Shown here: positions 19,635 through 29,515 of the stretch, one piece after another | Layout of the letters: each line of letters opens with the position of its first letter | Position numbering within the stretch: position 1 is the stretch's first letter | From: Microvirga sp. | GTDB lineage: Bacteria; Pseudomonadota; Alphaproteobacteria; Rhizobiales; Beijerinckiaceae | Direction of reading: 5' to 3' | NCBI RefSeq assembly: GCF_014699075.1 | Contig: NZ_JACXAB010000010.1 | Location: 1 to 64,000 of the forward strand | DNA: 64,000 bases | Notes under the pieces: generated by a model | Databases searched by the model: none | The model's input: the letters and a program-made list of their open reading frames with translations, nothing else | What the model was told of the DNA's origin: nothing | Program-made: the position numbers and the translations under genes

Positions 19635-20203
19635 ATGAGCACGAGGCGCTTGATTGCTCCTCTCACGGAGCGATGGAACGAGGGTGAACAGGACTGGTTC
19701 TACGTAAAGGATCCGAGCGAAGACATCGCCCGTTGGGAAGGGAGCACCGGCCACTCCCTGCCCGATGCCTATCGCCGGTTCATGCTCGCCTTCAATGGCG
19801 GCTGCGTCTATCCACGCCTCTTTCGCTAGACCGTCCCGTTGGAGTTCTACCCTTCCACCGAGCCCGTCACCTACATTGATCCCTTCTACTCCTGGGCTGA
19901 CGCTGAACGATATTGGCGTGGCGATGTCTATGATCGCGGAACTCCCCGGATATGCTCTTCATCGGGTGCAATCCAGGCGGCTTGGAAATTCTTCTGTCGC
20001 TCCGTGCGGCCGATTTCGGTCAGATCTTCTGCTGGCTGCACAGCACGAAAATCTGGGGCACCGAAGGCAACGATCAGCTCTGGCTTCAGGCGCCATCCTT
20101 CGAAGCATTCATCGCTTCTCTTTACGACGAACCTGACAGATCGGATTATGACGACTGGCACATCCCGATCTACGATAAGCTCGCCAAGCCGCTCGTGTTC
20201 TGA
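19635..20203 (+). pseudogene. Disrupted SMI1/KNR4-like gene
   Basis: An ATG at 19635 opens a frame with SMI1/KNR4-type sequence (WEGSTGHSLPDAYRRFMLAF, residues 35-54), but a TAG at 19827-19829 stops it at residue 64. The same frame continues with recognisable sequence (YPSTEPVTYIDPFYSWADAE) to about 19945. Coding then shifts by one base in a CCCC run and continues from 19952 (MLFIGCNPGGLEILLSLRAA) to a stop at 20203. One nonsense codon and one single-base deletion therefore separate three blocks of one protein of about 189 residues. SMI1/KNR4 proteins are often immunity factors to contact-dependent toxins; no toxin gene is nearby. A sequencing error could explain either lesion, but two together favour a true pseudogene. 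Confidence 0.7.
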
Positions 20204-20230
20204 AGCTAAATAGTTGTCATTTAAACCAGA

Positions 20231-21250
20231 TCACCGCCGCGCCGTCCTTGCAATGTCGAGCAGGGTCTTGGCCGCGATGGTGTCGCCGAGATCGGCCATG
20301 CGGCGGGTCTGGAGCAGGTTGGTTTGCAGTAGAGAGATGGCGGTCTTCAGGCTGTCGCCGGTCCAGCGCTGGAGATGGCGCTCCACCAGGGGCTTTCGCC
20401 GGAAATGCAGGCTGCGCATGGTTTCCATCACGGCCGGGATCGAGCGACCTTCCTCGATAGTAAGGCGGGCCGTCAGCAGCATCAGGGCATGGCGGAGCGC
20501 TGCGCCGAGCAGCACGCCCGCATTCACGCCCTCAGCCGCAAGGCGCCGGGAGCCGGTCTCGAGGCCCGTGCCTTCGCCGGCGAAGGCGGCGTCGATCACC
20601 GCATCCATGGCGAGGCTCGACACGTCGCTCATGATGGCATCCACGTCGGCGAGCGTAATCTCCCGCTGGCCATGGGCATAGAGCATCAGCTTGTTGAGTT
20701 CCCCGCGGGTGGCGAGGCGGTCGCCGCCGAGGCTCGCGATCAGGGCCGTGCGGGCGTCGCGCTGGATCGAAAAGCCGCCCGCCTTCAGGGCCTCGTCGAC
20801 CACGGCACCGAGATTTTTGGCCTCGTCCGCATAACAGGGCAGGGCAAGCGCCTTCTGCGAGCGCTCGCAGAGGGTGCGCAGGGGTGACGATTTCTGGAGA
20901 TCGCCGCCTTCGATGACGATCACCGTGTCCTGCAATTCGCCTTTCAGGACGGCATCCACGGCCGGCGCGATGTTGCGCGAGGTGGATTTCACCCATATGG
21001 CGCGCTTGCCCCCGAACAGGCCCATGGTGCCGGCTTCGTCCGCCAAGCGTCCGGGATCGGCCGCGATGTCGTCGCCGTCGATGCGGATCATCTGGAACGG
21101 GTCGGAGGCATCGTCCACGGAGCGCTCGGCCACCATCCGGGCGCGCTCGTTGATGAGGCCCATGTCGGGCCCGTAGAACAGGAAGACGCCGATGCGCGGA
21201 TCAGGACGCCGCAGCGCCCCCTCCACGTCACCGGCTTTGACGGCCACCAT
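20231..21250 (-). CDS. holA: DNA polymerase III delta subunit
   Basis: A 339-residue HolA-type clamp-loader subunit that opens the beta clamp. Family features: AGDVEGALRRPDPRIGVFLFYGPD at the N-terminus (a non-canonical P-loop region), RMIRIDGDDIAADPGRLADEA, and helical domain III with LATRGELNKLMLYAHGQREI. Third gene of leuS-lptE-holA, 4 bp after lptE. Confidence 0.92.
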   Translation of the reverse strand: MVAVKAGDVEGALRRPDPRIGVFLFYGPDMGLINERARMVAERSVDDASDPFQMIRIDGDDIAADPGRLADEAGTMGLFGGKRAIWVKSTSRNIAPAVDAVLKGELQDTVIVIEGGDLQKSSPLRTLCERSQKALALPCYADEAKNLGAVVDEALKAGGFSIQRDARTALIASLGGDRLATRGELNKLMLYAHGQREITLADVDAIMSDVSSLAMDAVIDAAFAGEGTGLETGSRRLAAEGVNAGVLLGAALRHALMLLTARLTIEEGRSIPAVMETMRSLHFRRKPLVERHLQRWTGDSLKTAISLLQTNLLQTRRMADLGDTIAAKTLLDIARTARR

Positions 21251-21254
21251 GATG

Positions 21255-21785
21255 TCAGGTTCTGGTGGCGAGCACCGCCGACAGCCGGGTCCTCACCTGG
21301 TCGGCGAGATCCTTGGCGACTCTGATCTCCGCGTCACGCGCCGCCCGGATGTTGGCGAAACGCTGCGGGAAGCGGTCGAAGCTTGCGCTGGACGTGGCCG
21401 TGCCCTGAGTGATCACCGTGGCTCCGTCGAGGCTCGTCAGCGTATAGGTCAGCGTTCCGCCGACGATGACGGAGCTCGCCGTGCCGTATTGCGTATCAAC
21501 GATCGGACTCGTCTGTGACTTCGTGAAGGCGAGACGCAGATTATAGCGCTTCGGCGTCGCCGAGCCTGAGCCGTTAAGCGCATAGATCAGCTCGCTGCGC
21601 AGGTAGTGCCCCGCATTGGCCAGCTGAGGCGGCCATTCCACCTCCGGCACGTCGATGGAGGCAAGCTCCGTCTGGAGCGATTGCCCCGAGGTCGTCGGGC
21701 CGTGGAGAGGCCGGAAGCAGGCGGACAGGCTGAAGAGAAGGCCCGTCACGAGAGCGACGCGGGCAATCAGGTTAAGCGACGACAT
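21255..21785 (-). CDS. lptE: LPS-assembly lipoprotein LptE
   Basis: A 176-residue outer-membrane lipoprotein that plugs the LptD barrel for lipopolysaccharide insertion. The signal peptide ends in the lipobox LSAC with the lipidated cysteine at residue 23. The rest matches the LptE fold ([44 protein letters not shown]). Its start overlaps the end of leuS by 14 bp; the leuS-lptE-holA order is common in alphaproteobacteria. Confidence 0.9.
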   Translation of the reverse strand: MSSLNLIARVALVTGLLFSLSACFRPLHGPTTSGQSLQTELASIDVPEVEWPPQLANAGHYLRSELIYALNGSGSATPKRYNLRLAFTKSQTSPIVDTQYGTASSVIVGGTLTYTLTSLDGATVITQGTATSSASFDRFPQRFANIRAARDAEIRVAKDLADQVRTRLSAVLATRT

Positions 21786-24393
21786 TCACGATCCTCTGGG
21801 GAACGACGATGATCTTGCGGGCGGGCTTGCCCTCCATGGCCTTCTGCACGGCCTCGAGGGACAGCACGGCAGCCTCGACTGTAGCCTGATCCGCGTCGCG
21901 GGCAACCGTCACGTCGGCGCGCTTCTTGCCGTTGACCTGCACGGGCAGGGTTACCGTGTCCTCGACCAGCAGCGAGCGGTCCACCTGCGGCCAGGGGGCA
22001 TCCGCCACGAGGCCGGATTGACCTAAGCCCTCCCAGCATTCCTCCGCCAGATGCGGCATCATGGGAGCGAGCAGCTGCACGAAAATGCGTCCGGCTTCCG
22101 CGAAGGCTGCGCCGACGCCCGGCTCATCCGCGCTTTTCGCCTGGTTCGCCAGATCCTGCAGCGCGTTGGCCAATTCATAGAGATGGGCGACGCAGCGGTT
22201 GAAGCGCAGGCGCTCCACATCCTCCTCGACGGCAGCGAGCGCCTTGTGGGCGGCCTTGCGCACGGCGAGCGCAATCGGACCCTCGGCGGAAGCGCCGTTG
22301 CTGCCAGACATACGGTCCGCGATCTCGCCGATCAGGCGCCACACGCGCTGAATGAAGCGGCCCGCGCCCTGCACGCCTTCTTCGGTCCAGATCACGTCGC
22401 GCTCCGGCGGCGAGTCGGACAGCATGAACCAGCGGGCCGTGTCCGCGCCGTAGGACGCGATGATCTCGTCAGGATCGACCGTGTTCTTCTTCGACTTCGA
22501 CATCTTCTCGATCGAGCCGATCTCGATCGGAGCACCGGTCTCCACATGGAAGGCCTTGCGCACATTGCCCTCGGCTTCGAAGCGCACGTCGGAGGGCAGC
22601 ACCCAGCCGCCGCTCTGATCCTTGTAGGTCTCGTGCACCACCATGCCCTGCGTGAACAGGCCGGCAAACGGCTCGTCCAGGCCGGCATGACCGGTCTTCT
22701 TCATCGCGCGGGTGAAGAAGCGCGAATAGAGCAGGTGCAGGATCGCATGCTCGATGCCGCCGATATATTGATCCACCGGCAGCCAGGAATCGACTGTTGC
22801 GCGATCCGTCGGCTGATCCGTCAGGGTCGGATCGGTAAAGCGGGCGAAATACCAGGACGAATCCACGAAGGTGTCCATGGTGTCCGTCTCGCGCCGCGCC
22901 TTGGCGCCGCATTGCGGGCAATTCACGTGCGTCCAGGTCGGGTGCCGGTCGAGCGGGTTGCCCGGCACGTCGAAGGACACGTCCTCCGGCAGCACCACGG
23001 GCAGCTGGTCCTTCGGCACCGGCACGACGCCGCAGGCATCGCAATGGATGACCGGGATCGGGCAGCCCCAATAGCGCTGGCGCGAGATGCCCCAGTCGCG
23101 CAGGCGGAAATTCACCTTGCGCTCAGCCACAGAACGGTTGCCGCGGGTCTCGGCTTCCAGCCGGCGGGCGACCTCTTCCTTGGCCTCCGCGATGGTCATG
23201 CCATCGAGGAAGCGGGAATTGATCATCCGGCCCTCGCCGTCATAGGCCACGTCGGTGATCACGAAGGCGGCCGGGTCCACATCCGGCGGGCACACGACAG
23301 GCGTGTTGCCCAGGCCATACTTGTTGACGAAATCCAGGTCCCGCTGGTCATGCGCCGGGCAGCCGAAGATGGCGCCGGTGCCGTATTCCATCAGGATGAA
23401 ATTCGCCACATAAACCGGCAGCGTCCAGCTCGGGTCTAACGGATGCTCGGCCCGGATGCCGGTGTCGAAGCCGAGCTTCTCGGCCTTGTCGATGGCCTCC
23501 TGGGCCGTGCCGACGCGCTTGCACTCCTCAATGAAGGCGGCGAGCTCCGGGTTCTTTTCGGCCGCGGCCCTGGCCAGCGGATGATCGGGCGCAACCGCCA
23601 TGAACTTCGCGCCGAAGAGCGTGTCGGCGCGCGTGGTGTAGATCTGCAGCTCGGTCTCGCCGTTCGGCACGGTCTCAGGGCGCAACGCGAAGCGCACCAG
23701 CAGGCCCTCGGAGCGGCCGATCCAGTTGCGCTGCATCAGGCGCACTTTTTCCGGCCAGCGATCCAGCGTGTCGAGCTGGTCATCCAGGTCCTGGGCGAAA
23801 TCGGTGATCTTCAGGAACCACTGGGTCAGCTCGCGCTGTTCGACCAGGGCGCCCGAGCGCCAGCCGCGCCCGTCGATCACCTGCTCGTTGGCGAGCACGG
23901 TGTGGTCCACCGGGTCCCAGTTCACCTTGGCGGTCTTGCGGTCGACCAGCCCGGCCTCCAGGAAGTCCAGGAACATGCGCTGCTGGTGCCGGTAATAGCT
24001 CGGATCGCAGGTGGCGATCTCACGGCTCCAGTCGATGGCGAGACCCATCGATTGCAGCTGCGCGCGCATGGTGGCGATGTTGGCATAGGTCCATTCCTTG
24101 GGGTGGACCTTGTTCTGCATGGCGGCGTTCTCGGCCGGCATGCCGAAGGCGTCCCAGCCCATGGGATGCAGCACGTTGAAGCCGCGGGCCCGCTTGTAGC
24201 GCGCCACCACGTCGCCCATGGTGTAGTTGCGCACGTGGCCCATGTGGATGCGTCCCGACGGATAGGGGAACATCTCGAGCACGTAGTATTTCGGACGCGG
24301 GTCGTCGTTGTTGGTCTTGAACAGGTCGCGGTCGTTCCAGACCTTCCGCCATTTCAGCTCGGCTTCCTTGGCGTTGTAGCGCTCAGGCCTCAT
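21772..24393 (-). CDS. leuS: Leucyl-tRNA synthetase
   Basis: An 873-residue class I synthetase. The HIGH-type motif is [20 protein letters not shown] near residue 45. The CP1 editing domain is present ([35 protein letters not shown]), as is a zinc-ribbon-like CxxC pair (HCDACG / NCPQCG). The KMSKS motif is [17 protein letters not shown]. The C-terminal anticodon-binding domain ends [11 protein letters not shown]. It is the first gene of the leuS-lptE-holA operon. Confidence 0.98.
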   Translation of the reverse strand: MRPERYNAKEAELKWRKVWNDRDLFKTNNDDPRPKYYVLEMFPYPSGRIHMGHVRNYTMGDVVARYKRARGFNVLHPMGWDAFGMPAENAAMQNKVHPKEWTYANIATMRAQLQSMGLAIDWSREIATCDPSYYRHQQRMFLDFLEAGLVDRKTAKVNWDPVDHTVLANEQVIDGRGWRSGALVEQRELTQWFLKITDFAQDLDDQLDTLDRWPEKVRLMQRNWIGRSEGLLVRFALRPETVPNGETELQIYTTRADTLFGAKFMAVAPDHPLARAAAEKNPELAAFIEECKRVGTAQEAIDKAEKLGFDTGIRAEHPLDPSWTLPVYVANFILMEYGTGAIFGCPAHDQRDLDFVNKYGLGNTPVVCPPDVDPAAFVITDVAYDGEGRMINSRFLDGMTIAEAKEEVARRLEAETRGNRSVAERKVNFRLRDWGISRQRYWGCPIPVIHCDACGVVPVPKDQLPVVLPEDVSFDVPGNPLDRHPTWTHVNCPQCGAKARRETDTMDTFVDSSWYFARFTDPTLTDQPTDRATVDSWLPVDQYIGGIEHAILHLLYSRFFTRAMKKTGHAGLDEPFAGLFTQGMVVHETYKDQSGGWVLPSDVRFEAEGNVRKAFHVETGAPIEIGSIEKMSKSKKNTVDPDEIIASYGADTARWFMLSDSPPERDVIWTEEGVQGAGRFIQRVWRLIGEIADRMSGSNGASAEGPIALAVRKAAHKALAAVEEDVERLRFNRCVAHLYELANALQDLANQAKSADEPGVGAAFAEAGRIFVQLLAPMMPHLAEECWEGLGQSGLVADAPWPQVDRSLLVEDTVTLPVQVNGKKRADVTVARDADQATVEAAVLSLEAVQKAMEGKPARKIIVVPQRIVNVVA

Positions 24394-24518
24394 TTTCCGT
24401 CTTTATCCGTCATTTGAAGATTCAAGCGGCTTGCGCCGCCACGTTGCGGCGGACTAGGACACAGCTCTCCCGCGCGGTCAACGGTTTCGCGTGTGCGAGA
24501 TGATCGCGAGAGGGTCCC

Positions 24519-25205
24519 ATGAGCGAGAACGATGCCGTCGCAGGCCTGAAGTTGGTGCAGGAGAGCATCCGGCGCTCGGCGTCCGATTACGACCGCGACC
24601 CTGCCTCCATCACCCTCGTGGCCGTTTCAAAAATCTTCCCGGCCGAGGCTATCGAGCCGGTGCTCGCCGCCGGACAGCGGGTGTTTGGCGAAAACTATGT
24701 GCAGGAGGCGAAAGCCAAGTGGCCGCTCTTACGCGAGCGCTATCCGGACGTGGAGCTGCACATGATCGGCCCGCTCCAATCCAACAAGGCGCGTGAGGCG
24801 GTGGAGCTTTTCGACGTGATCCACACCCTCGACCGGCCCTCGCTGGCGGAAGCATTGGCCAAGGAGATCACCCGGCAGGGCAGGACCCCGCGTCTTCTCG
24901 TTCAGGTGAACACCGGCGAGGAGCCGCAGAAGGGCGGGGTGATCCCCACCGAGGTCGATGCCTTCCTCGAGGCCTGCCGCACGAAATATGGCCTGACGAT
25001 CGACGGCCTCATGTGTATCCCGCCGGCCGAGGACCCGCCGTCGCCGCATTTCGCCCTGCTCAACACCATCGCCCAGCGGCATGGCCTTAAAGCGTTGTCG
25101 ATGGGCATGAGCGCCGACTTCGATGCGGCGATCCAGTTAGGGGCCACCCATGTTAGGGTGGGCAGCGCGATTTTCGGGGCCAGACCGCGCCACCCAAGTC
25201 GTTGA
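24519..25205 (+). CDS. YggS-family pyridoxal-phosphate homeostasis protein
   Basis: A 228-residue PLP-binding protein of the YggS/PROSC family, thought to buffer PLP and affect amino-acid pools. The PLP lysine is in ITLVAVSKIFPAEAI, followed by VFGENYVQEAKAKW and HMIGPLQSNKAREAV. SMGMSADFDAAIQLGATHVR, which contacts the phosphate, and a terminal RVGSAIFG close the barrel. Divergent from leuS; 125-bp gap. Confidence 0.94.
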   Translation: MSENDAVAGLKLVQESIRRSASDYDRDPASITLVAVSKIFPAEAIEPVLAAGQRVFGENYVQEAKAKWPLLRERYPDVELHMIGPLQSNKAREAVELFDVIHTLDRPSLAEALAKEITRQGRTPRLLVQVNTGEEPQKGGVIPTEVDAFLEACRTKYGLTIDGLMCIPPAEDPPSPHFALLNTIAQRHGLKALSMGMSADFDAAIQLGATHVRVGSAIFGARPRHPSR

Positions 25206-25217
25206 TCCTTCCTCAAC

Positions 25218-25319
25218 CCTCATCCTGAGGAGCAGACGTAGTCTGCGTCTCGAAGGAGCTTCCAGCGCCCTCTGGAAGCTCCTTCGAGACGGACGCTGTG
25301 CGACCTCCTCAGGATGAGG
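25218..25319. repeat. Intergenic palindromic repeat, family B
   Basis: Outer arms CCTCATCCTGAGGAG/CTCCTCAGGATGAGG. Inside is a second, stronger inverted repeat (CGAAGGAGCTTCCAG ... CTGGAAGCTCCTTCG). The same outer and middle arms occur at 36009-36113. It follows the YggS gene, before the convergent aldo/keto reductase gene. Confidence 0.88.
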
Positions 25320-25355
25320 TGAGAGACCGTGAGGAGCGATTACTCACCCCTTTCC

Positions 25356-26348
25356 TCAAACCCTCTCGCTGTCCAGCATCGCCATCTGGGCGGCGGGATA
25401 GCGTTCGCCGGCGGCCGCGCCCTTGGGGACGACACGCTCGATGGCCGCGAGATCCTCGTCCGTCAGCGTCACGTCGAGCGCGCCAAGCGCCTCGCTGAGC
25501 CGGTCGCGGCGGCGGGCGCCGATGAGGGGCACGATGTCCTCGCCTTGAGCGGCCACCCAGGCGATAGCGATCTGGGCCACGCTCACGCCCTTGGCCTCGG
25601 CCAGCCGGCGGAGTTCTTCCACCAGCTGGAGGTTCTTCTCCACATTGCCTTCCTGAAAACGCGGGCTGTGGGAGCGGAAATCGCCGGGGCCGGTGGCCTT
25701 GTCCTGCCAATGGCCGCTGATCAGGCCGCGGGAGAGCACCCCATAGGCCGTGATGCCGATGCCGAGTTCGCGACAGGCGGGCAGGATGCTGTCCTCGATC
25801 CCCCGCGAGATCAGGGAATACTCGATCTGCAGGTCGCAGATCGGATGCACGGCGGCGGCGCGGCGGATGGTGTCGGCGCCCACTTCCGACAGCCCAATAT
25901 GGCGCACATAGCCGGCCTTCACCATGTCGACCATGGCCCCGATGGTGTCCTCGATCGGCACGTTCGGATCGAGCCGGGCCGGGCGATAGATGTCGATGTA
26001 ATCGACCCTCAGGCGCTGCAGGGTATAGGCCAGGAAGCTTTTGACCGCCTGCGGCCGGGCGTCGTAGCCGAGCCAGGCGCCGCTTGGTTCGCGCATGGCG
26101 CCGAACTTCACGCTGACGAGCGCCTGATCGCGGCGCCCCTGCAGCGCCTCGCCGATCAGCATCTCGTTGTGGCCCATGCCGTAGAAATCGCCCGTATCGA
26201 GCAGGGTGACGCCGGCCTCAAGCGCCGCATGGATGGTGCTGATGCTCTCCTGCCTGTCGGCCGGGCCGTACATGCCCGACATGCCCATGCAGCCGAGGCC
26301 GAGGGCTGAGACGGAAGGGCCGGTTTGTCCGAGACGACGCTGCTGCAT
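25356..26348 (-). CDS. Aldo/keto reductase
   Basis: A 330-residue NADPH-dependent TIM-barrel oxidoreductase. The N-terminal block MQQRRLGQTGPSVSALGLG and LLDTGDFYGMGHNEMLIGEA hold the catalytic Asp and Tyr, and LVSVKFG the Lys. The position that normally carries the catalytic His (as in YYQHR) reads YRPARLDPN here, so the tetrad appears incomplete; I believe this is a feature of one subgroup. C-terminal NADPH site: VPLIGARRRDRLSEAL. It is divergent from a LysR regulator (118 bp), its likely controller. Substrate unknown. Confidence 0.9.
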   Translation of the reverse strand: MQQRRLGQTGPSVSALGLGCMGMSGMYGPADRQESISTIHAALEAGVTLLDTGDFYGMGHNEMLIGEALQGRRDQALVSVKFGAMREPSGAWLGYDARPQAVKSFLAYTLQRLRVDYIDIYRPARLDPNVPIEDTIGAMVDMVKAGYVRHIGLSEVGADTIRRAAAVHPICDLQIEYSLISRGIEDSILPACRELGIGITAYGVLSRGLISGHWQDKATGPGDFRSHSPRFQEGNVEKNLQLVEELRRLAEAKGVSVAQIAIAWVAAQGEDIVPLIGARRRDRLSEALGALDVTLTDEDLAAIERVVPKGAAAGERYPAAQMAMLDSERV

Positions 26349-26466
26349 GGTGTGATCTCCTCAGATGTCTGGCCAGCTCTGCGGGCTGGCATGGACGGAT
26401 CATGCCCGCTTCCTGCCCGTGCGATAATCCGTCATAACAGGAACAGGCTGTTTGGATTTTCGAACA

Positions 26467-27402
26467 ATGACCGATGTGGACCTGGCGGATCTCGATACCT
26501 TCGCGGCGGTCGCCCGCGCACGCTCTTTCCGCAGCGTGGCGCGCCTGCGCGGGGTCTCGGCCTCGTCCTTGAGCGAGGCCCTGCGTCGACTCGAGGCGCG
26601 GCTGGGGGTTCGCCTGCTCAACCGCACCACCCGCAGCGTCACGCCCACGGAAGCGGGCCAGCGGCTGCTGGAGCGTCTTGCGCCGGCGCTCGGCGAGGTG
26701 TCTGCCGCCCTCGAAGCGGTGAACGATTTTCGCGATTCTCCGACCGGGACCCTGCGCCTCAACGTTCCGACCGCCGTGGCGCGCCTGGTGCTTCCGTCGA
26801 TCATCGGCCCGTTCCTCGCCGCTCATCCCGGGATCAGCCTGGAGGTGACGACCGACGACACCTTCCTCGACGTGCTGGCAGCGGGCTTCGATGCGGGGAT
26901 CCGCTACGACGAGCGGCTGGAGAAGGACATGATCGCCGTGCCCATCGGCCCGCGGGTGCAGCGCTTCATCGTCGCCGCGTCGCCCGCCTATCTCGCCGCG
27001 CATGGTCGTCCCGCGCACCCGAAGGATATGCTGAACCATGCCTGCATCCGCCACCGCTTCGCCAGCGGGGTGATGCACCCCTGGGAGTTCGAACGCGACG
27101 GTGAGGTCGTGAAGATCAGCCCCACGCCGCGGGTGATCGCCAACAACATAGACCTGGAGATCGCCGCCGCCATCCAGGGCCTTGGGCTGATCGCCACCTT
27201 CGCGGGGTTCCTGGACAACGCGTTGAAGAGCGGCGCCCTGGAGCCGGTGCTGGAGGACTGGCTGCAGCCTTTCTCAGGACCCTTCCTCTACTACGCGAGC
27301 CGCCGCCACATGCCCGCACCCCTGCGCGCCTTCGTCGATTTCATCAAGCGCCGGCCGGAGCTTGGAGCCGGCGGCGTTGCATCCGTGGTCCATTCCGGTT
27401 AA
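26467..27402 (+). CDS. LysR-family transcriptional regulator
   Basis: A 311-residue LysR regulator. The N-terminal helix-turn-helix (LDTFAAVARARSFRSVARLR, SSLSEALRRLEARLGVRLLN) is followed by a periplasmic-binding-type effector domain (LRLNVPTAVARLVLPSIIGP onwards). The ATG at 26467 is used because the five upstream codons to a TTG add nothing family-like. Divergent transcription with the aldo/keto reductase suggests it regulates that gene and itself. Confidence 0.92.
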   Translation: MTDVDLADLDTFAAVARARSFRSVARLRGVSASSLSEALRRLEARLGVRLLNRTTRSVTPTEAGQRLLERLAPALGEVSAALEAVNDFRDSPTGTLRLNVPTAVARLVLPSIIGPFLAAHPGISLEVTTDDTFLDVLAAGFDAGIRYDERLEKDMIAVPIGPRVQRFIVAASPAYLAAHGRPAHPKDMLNHACIRHRFASGVMHPWEFERDGEVVKISPTPRVIANNIDLEIAAAIQGLGLIATFAGFLDNALKSGALEPVLEDWLQPFSGPFLYYASRRHMPAPLRAFVDFIKRRPELGAGGVASVVHSG

Positions 27403-27737
27403 GCTCAAACGATTGATCCGCTACTCGAACCAGGGAGGGCTGCATGCTGGAAGCGATGCATCAACGCAAGTTCGGCCCCTGGCATGCCCTGCAGCAGCAT
27501 GTTGCAGGGCCGACCATCGAACGGATCTGACAGCGGATTTTCAGTGCCGCATCTTCGAGCGTAAAACCGGTCCCGCTTTTGCCGAAGATGCTCTCAACCG
27601 CCTTCATGTCATTCTGGTCAGCTCTGAACGGCTTATCGCGCCTGTCATCCGCAAGGATCCGGCGCGTCTGACACGTTCACGATTTTTCGCGCTCCTTGAG
27701 GCCTAGGCCTGAGCGCGCTGCACCAGAGACCTCATCC
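27403..27737. other. Intergenic region between LysR and ABC-F genes
   Basis: This 335-bp gap has no convincing gene. A 28-codon ORF at 27444-27530 has no recognisable similarity. A hairpin with 8-bp arms (GCCCTGCA, 27486-27493, and TGCAGGGC, 27503-27510) and a palindromic element at 27549-27591 are present. A perfect AGGCCTAGGCCT lies at 27699-27710, just before the ABC-F start. Confidence 0.5.
27549..27591. repeat. Short palindromic element (family D)
   Basis: Arms GCATCTTCG (27549-27557) and CGAAGATGC (27583-27591) flank a core with AAAACCGGTCCCGCTTTTG. It resembles the widespread alphaproteobacterial intergenic palindromes built on a central ACCGG(T). Confidence 0.65.
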
Positions 27738-29252
27738 ATGACTTCCCTGAATCTTCGCAATGTCGGCATCGTCGCCCACACGCCCCTATTCCAGAACCTG
27801 AACCTCGTCATCGGCGAGGGCGACCGCCTCGGCCTTGTGGCGGCCAACGGGGCCGGCAAATCCACCCTGCTGAAATGCCTCGCCGGCCTTGTTGAGCCCA
27901 CGCATGGCGACATCGTCCGCTCGCGGGGCCTGCGCGTCGCGCTTGTCGAGCAGGACGTTCCCGCCGGTCTCCTCGACCTGTCCTTCCACGACGTCCTGCA
28001 TCAGGCGATTCCAGTCGATGAGCGCGTTGCCCAAGAATGGCGCGTGGACATGGTGCTCGACGAGTTCGATACGCCGGCCGATCTGCGCCGCCTGCCCATG
28101 CGGGCGCTCAGCGGCGGCTGGCAGCGGCTCGCGCTCATTGCGCGCGCCTGGATCACCGAGCCGGACATCCTTCTGCTGGATGAGCCCACGAACCATCTCG
28201 ATCTGGAGAAGCTGTTCAAGCTGGAAGCGTGGATCAACACTGCGGGCTATACCGCGCCCATCGTGGTGGCGAGCCACGACCGCGACTTTCTCGATGCCTG
28301 CACGAGCAAGACGCTCTTCTTAAGACCGGAGGAATCCATCTCCTTCGCGTATCCCTACCGGCGTGCCCGCGATCTGCTGGAGGCGCATGATGCGTCGGCT
28401 CAGGCGCAGCGCGAAAAAACCCTGCGCGAGGTCAAGCGCCTGCGCCAGAGCGCGCAGGAATTGCGCAATGTGGGCATCAACAGCGGCAGCGAGGCCGCGC
28501 AGATCAAGTCGGCGCAGATCAAGCGCCGGGCCGAAGCCCTGGAGCAGACTGCACGGTCCGTGCACAAGGAACGCACGGGCGAGATCCGGCTCGGCAATCG
28601 CGGCACCCATGCGCGGGTGCTGGTGGCGCTGGAGAACGTGACGGTGCATACGCCCGATGCACGCAAGCTCTTCACGATCCCCAAGCTCGAGGTGGCGCAG
28701 GGTGACCGGATCGTGGTGCTGGGCCGCAACGGCGCGGGCAAATCGCAACTGGTCCAATTGCTGCATCGAGCGATGCGGTTGCCCGACGGCTTGCCCAGCA
28801 TTCGGGTGAGCCCGAGCCTCGCTCTCGGCTACGTCGATCAGGACATGCGCCAGCTGCCGGACAAGGCGACGGCGCACGATTTCATTCTGTCGCAATTTCG
28901 TTTGGGCGATCAGCGCAGCCGCGCGGTTCTGGCGGAGGCGGGCTTTTCCATCGAGCGGCAGGGGCTGCCGATCGCCAGGCTGTCGCCGGGCCAGAAGGCG
29001 CGGCTCGGGCTTCTGGCGCTGCGCCTCTCCGAGCCGAATTTTTATCTGATGGACGAGCCCACCAACCACGTGGACATCCCGGGGCGCGAGCAGCTGGAAT
29101 CTGAGATCCTCGATGCGGAAGCCACCTGCATCGTGGTCTCCCACGACCGCAGCTTCGTGACCGCCATCGGCACTCGCTTCCTGCTCATCGACAAGGGGAG
29201 GCTGCGCGAGATCGACGGACCGGAGGCGTTTTACAAGAGTGTAATCGGCTGA
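27738..29252 (+). CDS. ABC-F family ATP-binding protein
   Basis: A 504-residue soluble protein with two ABC ATPase domains and no membrane segments, the ABC-F layout (ribosome-associated translation factors and some resistance proteins). Domain 1 has GLVAANGAGKSTLLKCLAG, the signature ALSGGWQRLALIARAW and Walker B ILLLDEPTNHLDLEKL. A charged linker (about residues 235-300, AQREKTLREVKRLRQSAQEL) follows. Domain 2 has VVLGRNGAGKSQLVQLLHRA, LSPGQKARLGLLALRL and YLMDEPTNHVDIPG. Which ABC-F subfamily it belongs to is not clear; I start it at MTSLNLRNVG. Confidence 0.92.
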   Translation: MTSLNLRNVGIVAHTPLFQNLNLVIGEGDRLGLVAANGAGKSTLLKCLAGLVEPTHGDIVRSRGLRVALVEQDVPAGLLDLSFHDVLHQAIPVDERVAQEWRVDMVLDEFDTPADLRRLPMRALSGGWQRLALIARAWITEPDILLLDEPTNHLDLEKLFKLEAWINTAGYTAPIVVASHDRDFLDACTSKTLFLRPEESISFAYPYRRARDLLEAHDASAQAQREKTLREVKRLRQSAQELRNVGINSGSEAAQIKSAQIKRRAEALEQTARSVHKERTGEIRLGNRGTHARVLVALENVTVHTPDARKLFTIPKLEVAQGDRIVVLGRNGAGKSQLVQLLHRAMRLPDGLPSIRVSPSLALGYVDQDMRQLPDKATAHDFILSQFRLGDQRSRAVLAEAGFSIERQGLPIARLSPGQKARLGLLALRLSEPNFYLMDEPTNHVDIPGREQLESEILDAEATCIVVSHDRSFVTAIGTRFLLIDKGRLREIDGPEAFYKSVIG

Positions 29253-29274
29253 GCGATTGCGATGGTACGCAACA

Positions 29275-29424
29275 CTCCCTCTCCCATGTGGGAGAGGGTT
29301 GGGGTGAGGGAAGGACGATGCCGGATGTGGCGCTACGGGAACCGTGCCACAGCCGCGATGGCATCGCCGGGCTGGTTGACCGTCATACCCTCACCCCTGC
29401 CCCTCTCCCGCACGGGAGAGGGGA
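29275..29424. repeat. Intergenic palindromic repeat, variant of family A
   Basis: Opens with CTCCCTCTCCCATGTGGGAG and GGTTGGGGTGAGGG and closes with CCCTCACCCCTGCCCCTCTC and CCGCACGGGAGAGGGG. The middle (29310-29385) differs from the other family A copies. Confidence 0.8.
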
Positions 29425-29515
29425 TGCTGTCGCAACCTTCACACATCCTGGAAGAAGACATTGTGTCCCGGCTTTCCGGTCGCCGGCCTCTCTGGCTGCA
29501 GCTTGATCTGCATCC

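Noticed and set aside
27362..27706. 114-residue ORF between LysR and ABC-F
   Set aside because: It overlaps the end of the LysR gene, contains a palindromic element and shows no family resemblance.
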